This document shows, piece after piece, positions 28,068 through 38,514 of a stretch of DNA of 64,000 nucleotides. Within the stretch, counting starts at the first letter, position 1. Each line of letters opens with the position of its first letter. Made by a program: the position numbers and the translations under genes. The stretch is from positions 372,001 through 436,000 of the forward strand of contig NZ_PYAL01000001.1 of NCBI RefSeq assembly GCF_004121055.1, written 5' to 3'. Under the pieces are notes generated by a model. The model had not been told where the DNA came from and searched no databases. It saw nothing but the letters and a program-made list of their open reading frames with translations. Source of the DNA: Achromobacter aloeverae (GTDB lineage: Bacteria; Pseudomonadota; Gammaproteobacteria; Burkholderiales; Burkholderiaceae_B).

Positions 28068-28898
28068 ATGTCCACACCCCCCATCGAACGCACCGTCTAC
28101 ATCGTCTCGGACAGTACCGGGATCACCGCCGAGACCTTCAGCCACTCGGTCCTGGCCCAATTCGAGGAAGTCAGTTTTCGCCAGATCCGGCTGCCTTTTG
28201 TCGACACGCTGCAAAAAGCCGAGGAAGCCGCCCTGCGCATCGACCGCAATGCCGCCGAAACGGGCATGCAGCCCATCGTCTTCAGCACCCTGGTGCATCC
28301 GGAGATCATGGCGCGGGTGCGCCAGGCCAACGGCATCTTCCTGGACCTGTTCGGCACTTTCGTCGCCCATATCGAGCAGGCCCTGGGGCTGAAATCCAGC
28401 CACTCGATCGGCCGCTCGCACATGGCGGCCAACAGCGAGAAATACCGCAACCGCATCGACGCCATCAACTTCAGCCTGTCGCATGATGACGGGCAGTTCG
28501 TCACCAACCTGGCCGAGGCGGACGTCATCCTGGTGGGCGTCTCGCGCTGCGGCAAAACGCCCACCAGCCTCTACCTGGCCATGCAATACGCGGTCAAGGC
28601 GGCCAACTTCCCGCTGATTCCGGACGATTTCGAGCGTGGCACGCTGCCCTCCACCCTGGCCCCCTACCGCGACAAGCTGTTCGGGCTGACCATCCAGCCC
28701 GACCGCCTGGCCGAGGTGCGCAATGAACGCCGGCCCAACAGCAAGTACGCCTCGCTGGAGCAATGCCGCTACGAGGTCACCGAGGCCGAGCGCATGATGC
28801 GGCGCGAAGGCATCGAATGGCTGTCGACCACGACCAAGTCCATCGAGGAAATCTCCACGACGGTATTGCAGGAAGTGGGGCTGGACCGGGCGCTTTAG
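28068..28898 (+). CDS. ppsR: PEP synthetase regulatory protein (kinase/pyrophosphorylase)
   Basis: About 276 aa. DUF299 bifunctional regulator that inactivates PpsA by ADP-dependent phosphorylation of the conserved Thr near the catalytic His, and reactivates it by Pi-dependent dephosphorylation. Opening VYIVSDSTGITAET is the family signature; the P-loop is GVSRCGKTPT (157-166). The divergent arrangement with ppsA is conserved and supports the assignment. It converges with the rlmB-like gene with only 10 bp between stops. Confidence 0.96.
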   Translation: MSTPPIERTVYIVSDSTGITAETFSHSVLAQFEEVSFRQIRLPFVDTLQKAEEAALRIDRNAAETGMQPIVFSTLVHPEIMARVRQANGIFLDLFGTFVAHIEQALGLKSSHSIGRSHMAANSEKYRNRIDAINFSLSHDDGQFVTNLAEADVILVGVSRCGKTPTSLYLAMQYAVKAANFPLIPDDFERGTLPSTLAPYRDKLFGLTIQPDRLAEVRNERRPNSKYASLEQCRYEVTEAERMMRREGIEWLSTTTKSIEEISTTVLQEVGLDRAL

Positions 28899-28908
28899 AT
28901 TTAAGGGA

Positions 28909-29697
28909 TCAGCCCGGCGGCAGATGACGCCGGCGTTGCTCGAACAGGCAGATCGCGGCGGCGGCGGCCACGTTGAGGGACTCGACGGCCGCGCTGTCGT
29001 GCGGGATGCGCAGGCGCAAGGACGCAGCCCGCAGCAGGTCCGGCGCGACGCCCTGCCCTTCATGGCCGAAGACCCATGCGCAGGCCGGCGGCAGGTCGGC
29101 GTCGTAGAGCGACTGTGAATGCTCCAGGGTGGTGGCGGCCAGGGGCACATCCAGGCACGCCGTCAGCGCCGCCAAATCCACCTTTTCATAGACCTGCAAG
29201 GCGAAATGCGCGCCCTGCGCGCTGCGCAGCACCTTGGGCGACCAGGCGGCCGCACAGCCTTCGGACAGCATGACGTGGCGGATGCCCGCCGCCGCGCTGG
29301 TCCGCAGCAGCGTGCCCACGTTGCCGGGGTCCTGCACGCGGTCCAGCAGCACGCAACCTACCGCCACCCGCGCCGGCAGGACAGGCCGGGGTGGCTGGAC
29401 CAGGAACAGGACGCCCTGGTCGCTCTCCACGCTGGCCAGCCCGTGCAGCAGCCTGGGCTCCAGGGACACGCAGCATTCGGCGGGCAGTTGCGCAGCCAGG
29501 GCCGCCAGCTCCGGCTTGTCCAGGCGTGCCGCATCGAACAGCGCCCGTTGCGGCACGCCCCGCTGTTGCAACCACGCCTGGCACAAGTGCACGCCATCCA
29601 GCAAGGCCGGTGCGTCGCGCCGGCCCGCGGCGGCGGCGATGCGGTGCAGGTCCTTCACCAGGGGATTGTCGCGCGAGGCGATGTGCTTCATCGGCAT
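28909..29697 (-). CDS. TrmH/SpoU family RNA 2'-O-methyltransferase
   Basis: About 262 aa. SPOUT-class methyltransferase with motif 1 DRVQDPGNVGTLLRTSAAAG (near residue 120), motif 2 WVFGHEGQGV and motif 3 AVESLNVAAAAAICLFEQ, and an N-terminal L30e-like substrate-binding domain. The target could be a 23S rRNA position or tRNA; sequence alone does not decide. It is 15 nt downstream of rnhB and closes the long minus-strand envelope operon. Confidence 0.9.
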   Translation of the reverse strand: MPMKHIASRDNPLVKDLHRIAAAAGRRDAPALLDGVHLCQAWLQQRGVPQRALFDAARLDKPELAALAAQLPAECCVSLEPRLLHGLASVESDQGVLFLVQPPRPVLPARVAVGCVLLDRVQDPGNVGTLLRTSAAAGIRHVMLSEGCAAAWSPKVLRSAQGAHFALQVYEKVDLAALTACLDVPLAATTLEHSQSLYDADLPPACAWVFGHEGQGVAPDLLRAASLRLRIPHDSAAVESLNVAAAAAICLFEQRRRHLPPG

Positions 29698-29712
29698 GGG
29701 CGATGGAATGAC

Positions 29713-30363
29713 TCAGTCCATCCCAAGCGGAATCGACGTCTCGACGACCACATCCATCGTGCCGGCCACCCACGCCTTGATCGGCGCGAAACTTTGCCTG
29801 TGCTCGGGACAAGGCCCGTGCTCGCGCAAACGCTCCAGGTGCATCGCCGTGCCATACCCCTTGTGCTGGTCGAAGCCGTAGTGCGGATACTTCCCATGCA
29901 GGCGCACCAGGTCGGCGTCGCGCGCCGTCTTGGCGAGGATGGACGCGGCCGAGATCGCCGGCACCAGGGCGTCACCCTTGATGATGGTCTTGACGCCGCA
30001 CTTGAGCTTCGGCGCCTGGTTGCCGTCGACCAGCGCCAGCCCCGGCTTGATGAGCAGGCCCGCGACCGCGCGCTGCATGGCCAGCATGGTGGCCCGCAGG
30101 ATGTTGAGCTTGTCGATTTCCTTGACGCTGGCCTTGGCAATGAACCACGCCAGCGCGTTCTCGCGGATGAGCAGGGCCAGTTCGTCGCGCCGTTCGGCGG
30201 TCAGCACCTTGGAGTCGGCCAGGCCATCTATCCGACGGGCCGGGTCCAGGATGACGGCGGCGGCATAGACGGCGCCGGCCAGCGGTCCGCGCCCGGCCTC
30301 GTCCACGCCGGCCACGATAACGTCGGCCAGGCCGCCCATGCCGAAAAGGTCAGACTGATCCAC
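29713..30363 (-). CDS. rnhB: Ribonuclease HII
   Basis: About 216 aa. Removes ribonucleotides from DNA and RNA in DNA hybrids. The catalytic opening [12 protein letters not shown] gives Asp21 and Glu22; further conserved segments are [13 protein letters not shown] and LVDGNQ, and the C-terminal [11 protein letters not shown] is typical. It overlaps the 3' end of lpxB by 14 nt, as in the conserved lpxA-lpxB-rnhB order. Confidence 0.96.
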   Translation of the reverse strand: MDQSDLFGMGGLADVIVAGVDEAGRGPLAGAVYAAAVILDPARRIDGLADSKVLTAERRDELALLIRENALAWFIAKASVKEIDKLNILRATMLAMQRAVAGLLIKPGLALVDGNQAPKLKCGVKTIIKGDALVPAISAASILAKTARDADLVRLHGKYPHYGFDQHKGYGTAMHLERLREHGPCPEHRQSFAPIKAWVAGTMDVVVETSIPLGMD

Positions 30364-31612
30364 GGGAGGACACCTCCATGATCGCCTGCGCCGCCAGCGC
30401 CGGCGTGTCGCGCAGCAAATCCTGGTGCAGGGCCGTGAACCGCGCTTGCACGCGGGCCGCGTTGGCCTCGTCGGTCAACGCCATCCACGTCGCTTCCGCC
30501 AGTTTTTCCGGCGTGGCGTCGTCCTGCAACAGCTCGGGTACGGCAAAGTCGCGCAGCAGCACATTGGGCAGGCCCACCCACGGCAGATAGGGACGCTGCT
30601 GTTTCGACTTCCACGCCATGATACGGCGCATCCAGGTCGGCAGATAGTACGAAATCACCATGGGCCGCTTGAACAGCGCCGCTTCCAGCGTGGCCGTTCC
30701 GCTGGCCACCAGCACCGCATCGGCCGCCTCCATCACGCTCCAGGCCACCGGCGCGGCGTCGCCGCCCTCGCCGGCGACCGTGGCCGGCGCCACGTCGTCC
30801 GCCGTGACGATGCGCAGGTTGGCCACGGGATACTGCCGCAGCCATCCTTCGAATTCGGCGCGGCGCTGCGCGTTGACCATGGGCACCACGCACTGCAACG
30901 CCGGATCGCGCTGCTGCAGCAGGCGCAGCGCCTGCAGGAAGCGCGGCGCCAGCACCTTGATTTCGGATGAGCGGCTGCCGGGCATCATGGCCAGGATACG
31001 GGCGCCCTGCTCCAGCCCCAGGCGCGCCCGCGCCGCGGCGCGGTCGGGCCGCATGGGGATGGCGCCGGCCAACGGATGACCGACATAGGTCACCGGGATG
31101 CCTTCCTTCTGGTAGATCTCTTCCTCGAAGGGAAAGAGCACCAGCATATGGGAGACCGCCTCGCGGATCTTGTGGATGCGCTCGTAGCGCCAGGCCCAGA
31201 TGGAGGGGCCGACGAAATGCACCGTTGGCACCCCGGCCTGCCGCAATTGCAGCTCCAGCTTCAAGTTGAAATCCGGCGCATCGATGCCGACGAACACCGA
31301 CGGCGGCTGCGCGAGCAGGCGCCGCTTGGTGTCGCCATAGATGGACAACAGGCTGGGTATCCGCTTGAGGGCGTCGACGTAGCCGAACACGGTCAGGGCA
31401 TGCATGGGATGCCAGGACTCGAAGCCCTGGGCCAGCATGCGCGGCCCGCCTATGCCCTGGCAAATGACGCCGGGCTCGCGCTGGGCCAGGCCCTGGATGA
31501 TACGGCCGGCCAGCAGGTCGCCGGAAGGCTCTCCGGCGACCATGCCGATATGCCTGGATCGACCGGCGCCCTGGACCACCGGCGCCCCGGCGGGCGTCGC
31601 GCCGGTGTTCAC
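30350..31612 (-). CDS. lpxB: Lipid-A-disaccharide synthase
   Basis: About 420 aa. Glycosyltransferase (GT19) that joins UDP-2,3-diacylglucosamine and lipid X into the lipid A disaccharide. [15 protein letters not shown] lies at residues 23-37, GIGGPRM follows near residue 60, and PGSRSSEIK and [20 protein letters not shown] are the nucleotide-sugar-site motifs. The start is GTG at 31612, overlapping the lpxA stop by 4 nt (GTGA). The first 20 residues are a non-conserved extension. Confidence 0.95.
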   Translation of the reverse strand: MNTGATPAGAPVVQGAGRSRHIGMVAGEPSGDLLAGRIIQGLAQREPGVICQGIGGPRMLAQGFESWHPMHALTVFGYVDALKRIPSLLSIYGDTKRRLLAQPPSVFVGIDAPDFNLKLELQLRQAGVPTVHFVGPSIWAWRYERIHKIREAVSHMLVLFPFEEEIYQKEGIPVTYVGHPLAGAIPMRPDRAAARARLGLEQGARILAMMPGSRSSEIKVLAPRFLQALRLLQQRDPALQCVVPMVNAQRRAEFEGWLRQYPVANLRIVTADDVAPATVAGEGGDAAPVAWSVMEAADAVLVASGTATLEAALFKRPMVISYYLPTWMRRIMAWKSKQQRPYLPWVGLPNVLLRDFAVPELLQDDATPEKLAEATWMALTDEANAARVQARFTALHQDLLRDTPALAAQAIMEVSSRGSV

Positions 31613-32403
31613 GGCCGGATGATGCCGCGGTTGCTGACCTCGATGAAGTCCAGCATCACTTGCAGGGCGTCGCGCGTTTCCGGCTCGCTGTTCTGGCGTT
31701 CGCGCAACTCCGCGGCGGCTTCCTGCAAGGAAAGGCCGCGGCGGTAAATGGCCTTGTACGCATCGCGCAGCGCCGAGATGACGGCCGGGGTGAAACCGCG
31801 GCGCTTCAAGCCCTCGACGTTCACGCCCACCGGTCGGCAGGGATTGCCCGCGGCCAGCACATAAGGCGGCGTGTCCTGCATCAGCGAGCTATTGCCGCCG
31901 GTCATGCTGTGCGCACCGATACGGCTGAACTGGTGCACGCCGACCAGGCCGCCGATGATGGCCCAATCGCCCACGTGCACGTGTCCGCCCAGCTGCACCG
32001 AGTTGGCCAGGATGGTGTTGTTGCCGATATGGCAGTCGTGCGCCACGTGGACATAGGCCATGACCCAGTTGTCGCTGCCTATCGTGGTGACGCCGCCGTC
32101 CTGCACCGTGCCCGTATTGAAGGTCACGAATTCGCGGACGGTATTGCGGTCGCCGATTTCCAGCCGGGTCGGTTCGCCCTGGTATTTCTTGTCCTGCGGC
32201 ATCCCGCCTATCGAGCAGAACCGGTAGAAGCGGTTCTCGCGTCCGATCGTGGTGACCCCGTCGATGACGCAATGCGGACCGATCTCCGTCCCCGCGCCTA
32301 TGCGCACGTTGGGTCCGATCACGCTATACGGGCCGATGACGACGGAACTGTCGATCTCGGCCGCCGGGTCGACGACGGCGGTGGGATGGATATTTCCGGA
32401 CAT
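31609..32403 (-). CDS. lpxA: UDP-N-acetylglucosamine acyltransferase
   Basis: About 264 aa. First step of lipid A synthesis. Left-handed beta-helix of hexapeptide repeats ((I/V)G-x-x(x) spacing throughout residues 1-190) and a C-terminal helical domain. The catalytic His is in VHVAHDCHIGNN (His122). The GGMPQDKKYQGE segment is characteristic of LpxA. It directly abuts the fabZ stop (no spacer). Confidence 0.96.
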   Translation of the reverse strand: MSGNIHPTAVVDPAAEIDSSVVIGPYSVIGPNVRIGAGTEIGPHCVIDGVTTIGRENRFYRFCSIGGMPQDKKYQGEPTRLEIGDRNTVREFVTFNTGTVQDGGVTTIGSDNWVMAYVHVAHDCHIGNNTILANSVQLGGHVHVGDWAIIGGLVGVHQFSRIGAHSMTGGNSSLMQDTPPYVLAAGNPCRPVGVNVEGLKRRGFTPAVISALRDAYKAIYRRGLSLQEAAAELRERQNSEPETRDALQVMLDFIEVSNRGIIRP

Positions 32404-32859
32404 TTAAGCTTCCAGGCTGCGGATGGCGCACATGAGCTTGGCTTCGGCCACCAGTTGGCCATCCACCAGCGCACGGCCGGAATATTTGCAAATGGAGCGG
32501 CTGAGACGCTCGGCATCGACTTCGATGCGCAATTGGTCGCCCGGCACCACCGGGCGGCGGAAACGCGCGCCGTCGATACCCACGAAATAATAAACCGTGG
32601 TGTTTTCCTCGTCCTTGGCCAGCGCATTTTCGTCGGCGAAGGAAAAGAGCGCCGCGGCCTGGGCCATGGCTTCCAGGATCAGGACGCCAGGCATGACGGG
32701 ATGATGGGGGAAGTGTCCTGTGAAGAACGGCTCGTTGATCGAGACGTTCTTGAGCGCCACGATGGATTTACCAGGCTGAATGTCCAGCACGCGATCGATC
32801 AGAAGCATCGGATAGCGGTGCGGCAAACGGTCCAGGATCCCCTTTATATCGAGTTCCAT
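32404..32859 (-). CDS. fabZ: 3-hydroxyacyl-ACP dehydratase FabZ
   Basis: About 151 aa. Hot-dog fold dehydratase of fatty acid elongation that competes with LpxA for 3-hydroxyacyl-ACP. Motifs: [30 protein letters not shown] (catalytic His49) and LILEAMAQ (catalytic Glu63). Encoded between lpxD and lpxA in the conserved order. Confidence 0.97.
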   Translation of the reverse strand: MELDIKGILDRLPHRYPMLLIDRVLDIQPGKSIVALKNVSINEPFFTGHFPHHPVMPGVLILEAMAQAAALFSFADENALAKDEENTTVYYFVGIDGARFRRPVVPGDQLRIEVDAERLSRSICKYSGRALVDGQLVAEAKLMCAIRSLEA

Positions 32860-32949
32860 GTCTTTGATATTCCAGCAGTACGAAGGGTGATGTGGGCTGG
32901 CGCCCGCCGGCGCCAGTGTATCCCCGGCGACGCAGGCGGCATTCCTGCC

Positions 32950-34050
32950 CTATTTCTTTTCCAGATCGCGCAAACGGCGACGAATTTGTCCCAATTGTTG
33001 TATCACGGCGGCATTGCGTTGCCACTCTCCGTGCTCGGCGTACGGATACACGCCAGTGTATCGACCGGGCCGGGAGATGTTCGACGTAATCGCCGTGCCA
33101 CCCGAAATGTGGACGTCGTCGCCCAAGGTCAGGTGTCCCGATAGCATTGAGGCACCGCCTATCGTGCATCGTTCCCCGATGGTCGTCGAACCGGCGATGC
33201 CCACGCAGGCGGCCACGGCGGTGAAGGCGCCGATGCGCACGTTGTGCGCGACCATGATCTGGTTATCCAGCTTGACGCCGTTGCCGATGACCGTGTCTTC
33301 CAGCGCGCCGCGGTCTATCGTCGTATTGGCGCCGATTTCCACGTCGTCGCCGACGCTGACGCCGCCGAACTGTGGAATCTTGCCCCAGGCGCCCCGGCCG
33401 CCCTGGGCCGGATCAGGCGCGAAACCGAAGCCGTCCGCCCCCAGCACGCAACCGGAGTGCAGGACGGCGCGGGCGCCTACGGTTACGCCCGCATACAAGG
33501 TAACGCGCGCGTGCAACAGGCTGTCCGGACCGATCACGGAACCCGCGCCGATGACGCAAGCGGGACCCAGCACGCTGTTGGCGCCGATACGCGCACCCGC
33601 TTCCACCACGCATTGCGGGCCGATGCGGACGTCGGCCCCGATCACCGCGTCAGCGGCGACGACGGCGCTGGGGTGCACGTATGCCCCGGCGGCCGGCCGG
33701 CGCGCGCGCTCGAACCATTGCGCCACGCGGGCATACAGCAGATAGGGGTTCTTGCAGACCACCCGGACGAAGCCCGGTGCGGTCGCGCCCTCCGCCGCCA
33801 ACGCCTGTTCCACGTCGGGCGACACGATGACCGCGCCAGCCTGGGTGCCGGGCAACTGGTTCTGGTAGCGGGGATTGGCGAGGAAACTGAGTTCCGCCGC
33901 GCCGGCACTGGACAAGGTGCCCAGGCCCTGGATGCGCGGGGAGGTCCTGCCGGGCGCGGCGCTGAGCCGCCACTCGAGACCGGTGGTATCGGTGGCGGCT
34001 AACAGGTCGTCGAGCGACGGTGCATGGTCTGGATCCAGCAGGATGGGCAT
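32950..34050 (-). CDS. lpxD: UDP-3-O-(3-hydroxyacyl)glucosamine N-acyltransferase
   Basis: About 366 aa. Third step of lipid A synthesis. N-terminal uridine-binding domain (residues 1-115), then a long hexapeptide left-handed beta-helix (about 118-330) with the catalytic His in [12 protein letters not shown], and a C-terminal helix ([23 protein letters not shown]) that packs in the trimer. Nine nt separate it from the ompH stop. Confidence 0.96.
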   Translation of the reverse strand: MPILLDPDHAPSLDDLLAATDTTGLEWRLSAAPGRTSPRIQGLGTLSSAGAAELSFLANPRYQNQLPGTQAGAVIVSPDVEQALAAEGATAPGFVRVVCKNPYLLYARVAQWFERARRPAAGAYVHPSAVVAADAVIGADVRIGPQCVVEAGARIGANSVLGPACVIGAGSVIGPDSLLHARVTLYAGVTVGARAVLHSGCVLGADGFGFAPDPAQGGRGAWGKIPQFGGVSVGDDVEIGANTTIDRGALEDTVIGNGVKLDNQIMVAHNVRIGAFTAVAACVGIAGSTTIGERCTIGGASMLSGHLTLGDDVHISGGTAITSNISRPGRYTGVYPYAEHGEWQRNAAVIQQLGQIRRRLRDLEKK

Positions 34051-34059
34051 AGGCGACGC

Positions 34060-34617
34060 TTACTTGCCCAGGGCCTGGATCACCTTGTCGGTGATGTCGA
34101 CACGGGGGTTGACCGTCACGGCATCCTGCACGATCAGGTCATAGTTCTCCTGCTCGGCGATGCGCTTGATGGCGGCATTGGCCTTTTCCACGATGGAGGA
34201 GAACTCTTCGTTGCGGCGGCGGTTGAAGTCTTCCTGGAACTCGCGGCGGCGGCGTTGCAGGTCGGCGTCGCTGTTGCTCAGGTCGCGCTGGCGCTTCACG
34301 CGATCGCCTTCGGACAGCACGGGCGCGTCCTTGTCGTATTTCTCGGCCTGGGCGCGCAGCGTCGAGGCGGCACGCTGCAGGTCATCGTCGCGGCGCTTGA
34401 ATTCCGACTCGATCTTGGCCTGGGCAGCCTTGGCCGGACCCGATTCGCGGAGGATTCTTTCGGTATTGACGAAGCCGATTTTGGTACCTTGCGCCGCGGC
34501 GGGAGCCGCATACGCACCGCCCGCCAGCAGCGCGCCCGCGACCACCAGCGAGCCCATCAGGTTGACGGAAGCCGCGCGGGAGAGACGAGACAGATTGCGT
34601 GCGAAATCAGACATCAT
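34060..34617 (-). CDS. skp: Periplasmic OmpH/Skp chaperone
   Basis: About 185 aa. Delivers unfolded outer-membrane proteins to the BAM complex. N-terminal signal region (LMGSLVVAGALLAGGAYAAPAAA, cleavage near residue 40, after a rather long basic start), then KIGFVNTERILRESGPAKAAQ and long charged helices (RAQAEKYDKDAPVL, QRRRREFQEDFNRRRNEEF) that form the tentacles. Located directly downstream of bamA, as usual. Confidence 0.93.
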   Translation of the reverse strand: MMSDFARNLSRLSRAASVNLMGSLVVAGALLAGGAYAAPAAAQGTKIGFVNTERILRESGPAKAAQAKIESEFKRRDDDLQRAASTLRAQAEKYDKDAPVLSEGDRVKRQRDLSNSDADLQRRRREFQEDFNRRRNEEFSSIVEKANAAIKRIAEQENYDLIVQDAVTVNPRVDITDKVIQALGK

Positions 34618-34678
34618 GAAAATTTCACCTTCGGATTAGGTCTAGCAAAGGCGTTATTGTGCCACTAAACCGGATAGG

Positions 34679-34711
34679 CAATAGAAGGCCGGAAACATCC
34701 GGCCACTATTG
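34679..34711. terminator. Two-segment hairpin between bamA and skp
   Basis: Inner stem GGCCGGA-AACA-TCCGGCC (34687-34704), extended after a small internal loop by CAATAG/CTATTG (34679-34684 with 34706-34711). It follows the bamA stop on the minus strand. With no U-run it is more likely an attenuating or mRNA-stabilising structure than a full terminator, since skp continues downstream. Confidence 0.55.
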
Positions 34712-34719
34712 GCTTGCTT

Positions 34720-37053
34720 TTAGAAACCAGTACCAATCTGGAACTGGAAGCTCTGGGAATCGTCACCCGGCTTCTGGTTCAGCGGTCGGGCATACGACAA
34801 CTGCAAGGGTCCGAGGGGCGACTGCCAGGACAGGCCGATACCCGCCGAGAAGCGCCAGCCGCAAGGATCCGTCACCGGATCGCTGGCCTTGCCAGCCGTG
34901 CAGGTCATGCCGCTGCCCGCCTTGACCTGGCCCGCGTCGGTAAAGATGAACCAGCGCAGCGTACGGTCCTTGTTGGCGCCCGGGAACGGCAGGTACAGCT
35001 GGGCATTGGCCACGATGCGGCGGGCACCGCCCAGGTAGTCGCCGGTCAAGGTATCGCGCGGGCCCAGCGAGGAGCCTTCGTAGCCGCGCACCGTGCCGAT
35101 ACCGCCCGCGTACACGTCCTTGATCACCGGGAAGTCCTTGCCGCCATACGCGGTGCCCCAGTCGATCATGCCATTCAAGGCCAGCGTGTAGCTGCGGCCC
35201 AGCGGCAGGTAGTACTGCTGCTGGCCCGTCAGCATCGTGTACTTCAGGTCCATCGTCGAGGCCTGGGCCTGCACCTTGGTGAAATAGCCCTTGTTCGGCG
35301 CCAGCGCGCTGTCGCGGGTGTCCTTCTGCCAGCCGGTCTGGAAGATGAAGGCGTTGGTCGAATCACCGTACTGGTTGACGAAGTTCTGGTACGCCTGCGG
35401 AGAGTCGTCGTAGAGATCGATCTGGTTGCGTTCGAACGAGCCACCCAGCGTGATGCGGTCGTATTCCGAAATCGGAATGCCGAAGTTCATGCCCAGGCCG
35501 TACGTCTTGACGCGGTACTCGCCGTCGTTCTCGAGGAACGGCCGGGTCTGGCGGTAGTACAGGGACGTGGTGCGGCTGATGCCGTCCTTGGTCCAGTACG
35601 GGTCGGTGTGCGACAGCACCGCGGAACGGTTGGTGGCGCTGGTGTTCAATTGCAGCGTGAGGTTGGTGCCGCTGCCGAACACGTTGTCTTCGCTGATACC
35701 CGCGGACAGGATGGCGCGGTCCGTCGAACCGTAGCCCACACCCAGGTTGATCATGCCGGTGGGCTTTTCCTTCACGTCGACGTTGACGTCGACCTGGTCG
35801 GGAGAACCCGGCACCGGCTCGGTCTTGACGTTGACGTCGTTGAAATAGCCCAGGCGGTCGATCCGGTCGCGCGACATCTTGATGTCGCCCGCGTCGTACC
35901 ACGCGGCTTCCTGCTGGCGCATCTCGCGGCGCACCACTTCGTCCCGGGTGCGCGTATTGCCGCCGATCTGGATGCGGCGCACGTACACGCGGCGGCTGGG
36001 GTCGACGTAGAACGTCAGGTCGGCCTCGTGCTTGGCCCTGTCCATCTGCGGGTTCGGGTTGACGTTGGCGAACGCATAGCCCAGCTCGCCCAGGTAGTCC
36101 GTGATGGCCTTGTTGGTGTCGTTGACCTCGGCGGCGGAGAAGGTGTCGCCCGCCTTGATCTTGACCAGCTTGTTGATCTCGCTGTCCAGGCCCAGCAGAT
36201 TGCCGGCCAGCTTCACGCTGCGCACCTTGTAGGGCTCGCCTTCATGCAGCGTGAACGTGATGAAGATGTCCTTGCGGTCGGGCGAAATGGTCACCTGCGG
36301 CGCCTCGGACGTGAACTCCAGGTAGCCGCGGTCAAGGTAGAACGAGCGAATGCGCTCGACGTCGCCTTCCAGCTTTTCGCGGGAATACTTGTCGGTGTCG
36401 GTGTACCAGGTCAGCCAGCCCGGCGTGGTCAGCTGGATCTGGTCGAGCAGTTCGCTTTCGGAGAAAGCCTTGTTGCCGACGAAGTGGATTTCGCGGATGC
36501 GCGCCACTTCGCCTTCGAAGATGTCGAAGCTGATGCCGACGCGGTTGCGCGGCAGCGGCGTGACGGTGGCCGTGACCTCGACCCCGTACTTGCCCTTGGT
36601 CATGTATTGCTGCTTGAGCTCGAACTCGGCGCGTTCGAGCATGGACCGGTCGAAGATCCGGCCTTCCGCGAAACCGACCTGCTTCAACGAATCGGTAATG
36701 GCCTTGGAATCGAACTCGCGCATGCCATTGAAACTGATGGATGCAATGGTTGCGCGTTCCTGCACCGTCACAACCACCACGTCGCGATCGGTATCGACCC
36801 GCACGTCGCTGAAGAAGCCGCTGCCATAAAGACGGCGCACCGCCTCGGTCGCGTCGTCCTCGGTGAATTTCTGGCCGACCTTGACGGGCAGGTAACCGAA
36901 CACCGTGCCGGCGTCGATGCGCTGGATGCCCTCAACGCGGATGTCCCGTACGACGAAGGGTTCGAAGGCGTGAGCCAGCGCTGGCAACAGCAGCATGGCA
37001 AGAAGGCTCGCCCACAATCCCTTCTTGTTTTGAAACAGCCTGCGGAAAAGCAT
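34720..37053 (-). CDS. bamA: Outer membrane protein assembly factor BamA
   Basis: About 777 aa. Core of the beta-barrel assembly machine. Signal peptide (LLAMLLLPALAHA), five POTRA domains (starting FVVRDIRVEGIQRIDAGTVF; about residues 25-425), and a C-terminal 16-strand barrel ending in a terminal Phe (FQFQIGTGF). VRGYEGSSLGPRD is the conserved loop 6 VRGF/Y motif that inserts into the barrel. Located between rseP and skp as in most betaproteobacteria. Confidence 0.97.
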   Translation of the reverse strand: MLFRRLFQNKKGLWASLLAMLLLPALAHAFEPFVVRDIRVEGIQRIDAGTVFGYLPVKVGQKFTEDDATEAVRRLYGSGFFSDVRVDTDRDVVVVTVQERATIASISFNGMREFDSKAITDSLKQVGFAEGRIFDRSMLERAEFELKQQYMTKGKYGVEVTATVTPLPRNRVGISFDIFEGEVARIREIHFVGNKAFSESELLDQIQLTTPGWLTWYTDTDKYSREKLEGDVERIRSFYLDRGYLEFTSEAPQVTISPDRKDIFITFTLHEGEPYKVRSVKLAGNLLGLDSEINKLVKIKAGDTFSAAEVNDTNKAITDYLGELGYAFANVNPNPQMDRAKHEADLTFYVDPSRRVYVRRIQIGGNTRTRDEVVRREMRQQEAAWYDAGDIKMSRDRIDRLGYFNDVNVKTEPVPGSPDQVDVNVDVKEKPTGMINLGVGYGSTDRAILSAGISEDNVFGSGTNLTLQLNTSATNRSAVLSHTDPYWTKDGISRTTSLYYRQTRPFLENDGEYRVKTYGLGMNFGIPISEYDRITLGGSFERNQIDLYDDSPQAYQNFVNQYGDSTNAFIFQTGWQKDTRDSALAPNKGYFTKVQAQASTMDLKYTMLTGQQQYYLPLGRSYTLALNGMIDWGTAYGGKDFPVIKDVYAGGIGTVRGYEGSSLGPRDTLTGDYLGGARRIVANAQLYLPFPGANKDRTLRWFIFTDAGQVKAGSGMTCTAGKASDPVTDPCGWRFSAGIGLSWQSPLGPLQLSYARPLNQKPGDDSQSFQFQIGTGF

Positions 37054-37121
37054 CCTGGATAGTCCTTGGTCGTACGAATGGCGGGGGATTTTAAGGCAGA
37101 AAGCGCGTCTGTGGCACGCGG

Positions 37122-38456
37122 CTATGTGAAAAGCCGCGCAAAATCATTGAAAAGCGCAAGCCCCATCAAACCGGCCAGCAAGCCCAGGCCGGCGCGCTGC
37201 CCGATATCCAGCCAGCGGGACGGCGGCGGGCTGCCACGCAAAATTTCGATGAGATAGTACAGCAGGTGTCCGCCGTCCAACATGGGAATCGGCAGCAGAT
37301 TGAGAACGCCCAGGCTGATGCTGATGAGCGCGAGGTAGGAAATATAGGCCGCCAAGCCGATGCGGGCGGTCTGTCCCGCGTAGTCGGCGATCGTCACCGG
37401 GCCGCTGATATTGCGCCACGAAACGGCCCCGGTGACCATGCGACCCATCATGCGCAGGGAGAACCAGGCGGTTTCGGCGGTGCGGGTGGCGCCCTGCCAC
37501 AGGCTCTCGCCCAGGCCATAGCGCACCGTGACCATCGGAATATCGGCGCCCAGCTGCACGCCGATGCGGCCGATGACGCGCCCATTGGCGTCGTGCTCGG
37601 CCTGGGGCACCACCGACAGCGTCAGGTCGGCGCCGTCGCGGCGCACCTGCAGGGGCAAGGCCTTGTCGGGATACTGCTGGACGATCTGCACCACCCGGCC
37701 GGCGTCCGGCGTGGCCTGCCCGCCCGCGCCGACGATGACGTCGCCATTGCGCAGGCCGGCGCGTTCGCCGGCGCTGCCCGCCACCACGCCGCGCACCACC
37801 GGCTTGGGTTCCAGCAGGCGCAGGCCGGTCGCGGCCAGGGGATCGCCCTGGGCGGGGTCCAGGCGGCTGCCGTCCAGCGCCAGCGTGCGGCGCTGCGTGC
37901 CGCCGAGCGCCGCCGTCACGTCGACCGCGACCTGGCCGCCTTCGCTGACGCGGTCCATCAGGGCCCAGCGCGCGTCGTTCCAGGACACCACGGCCTTGTC
38001 GTCGATCGCCACGATGCGGTCGCCGGCCTGGAAGCCGGCGCGCGCGGCCGGCGTACCCGCCGCCGGCTGCGCAAGCAGCGCGGCGGGCTCCTGCACGCCG
38101 GCCAGGTTCAGGCCGGCGTACAGGAGCACTGCCAGGATAAGGTTGAAGACGGGACCGGCCGCCACGATAAGGATGCGATTGCGCACCGGCTGGCTGTTGA
38201 AGGCCCGCGCGGCCTGCGCAGGCGTCGCGCCGGGCGCGGGGTCGTCCTGCATCTTGACGTAGCCGCCCAGGGGAATCGCCGAAATCGCCCACTCCGTGCC
38301 GTGCCGGTCGGTGCGGCGCAGCAGGACCTTGCCGAACCCGATCGAAAAGCGATGCACGATGACGCCGCAAGCGCGCGCCGCCCAGTAATGGCCCAGCTCG
38401 TGGAACGTGATCAGGACGCCGAGGGCAACGGCAAAGGCGAGCAAGGTGAAGAGCAT
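37122..38456 (-). CDS. rseP: Site-2 protease RseP
   Basis: About 444 aa. Inner-membrane zinc metalloprotease that completes RseA cleavage in the sigma-E envelope stress response. HExxH is at residues 19-23 (FHELGHYWAARACG), two PDZ domains lie at about 115-310, and the C-terminal MLDGGHLLYYLIE carries the third zinc ligand. Transmembrane helices occur at both ends. Its place between dxr and bamA fits a shared envelope operon. Confidence 0.96.
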   Translation of the reverse strand: MLFTLLAFAVALGVLITFHELGHYWAARACGVIVHRFSIGFGKVLLRRTDRHGTEWAISAIPLGGYVKMQDDPAPGATPAQAARAFNSQPVRNRILIVAAGPVFNLILAVLLYAGLNLAGVQEPAALLAQPAAGTPAARAGFQAGDRIVAIDDKAVVSWNDARWALMDRVSEGGQVAVDVTAALGGTQRRTLALDGSRLDPAQGDPLAATGLRLLEPKPVVRGVVAGSAGERAGLRNGDVIVGAGGQATPDAGRVVQIVQQYPDKALPLQVRRDGADLTLSVVPQAEHDANGRVIGRIGVQLGADIPMVTVRYGLGESLWQGATRTAETAWFSLRMMGRMVTGAVSWRNISGPVTIADYAGQTARIGLAAYISYLALISISLGVLNLLPIPMLDGGHLLYYLIEILRGSPPPSRWLDIGQRAGLGLLAGLMGLALFNDFARLFT

Positions 38457-38514
38457 TTCGATAAATCCGGGAACAGGGAAGCGCCGACGACCAAAGGCCG
38501 GCCGGCTGCCAGGG

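Noticed and set aside
34714-37062. 782-codon plus-strand frame opposite bamA
   Set aside because: Same antisense artefact; bamA is unmistakable on the other strand.
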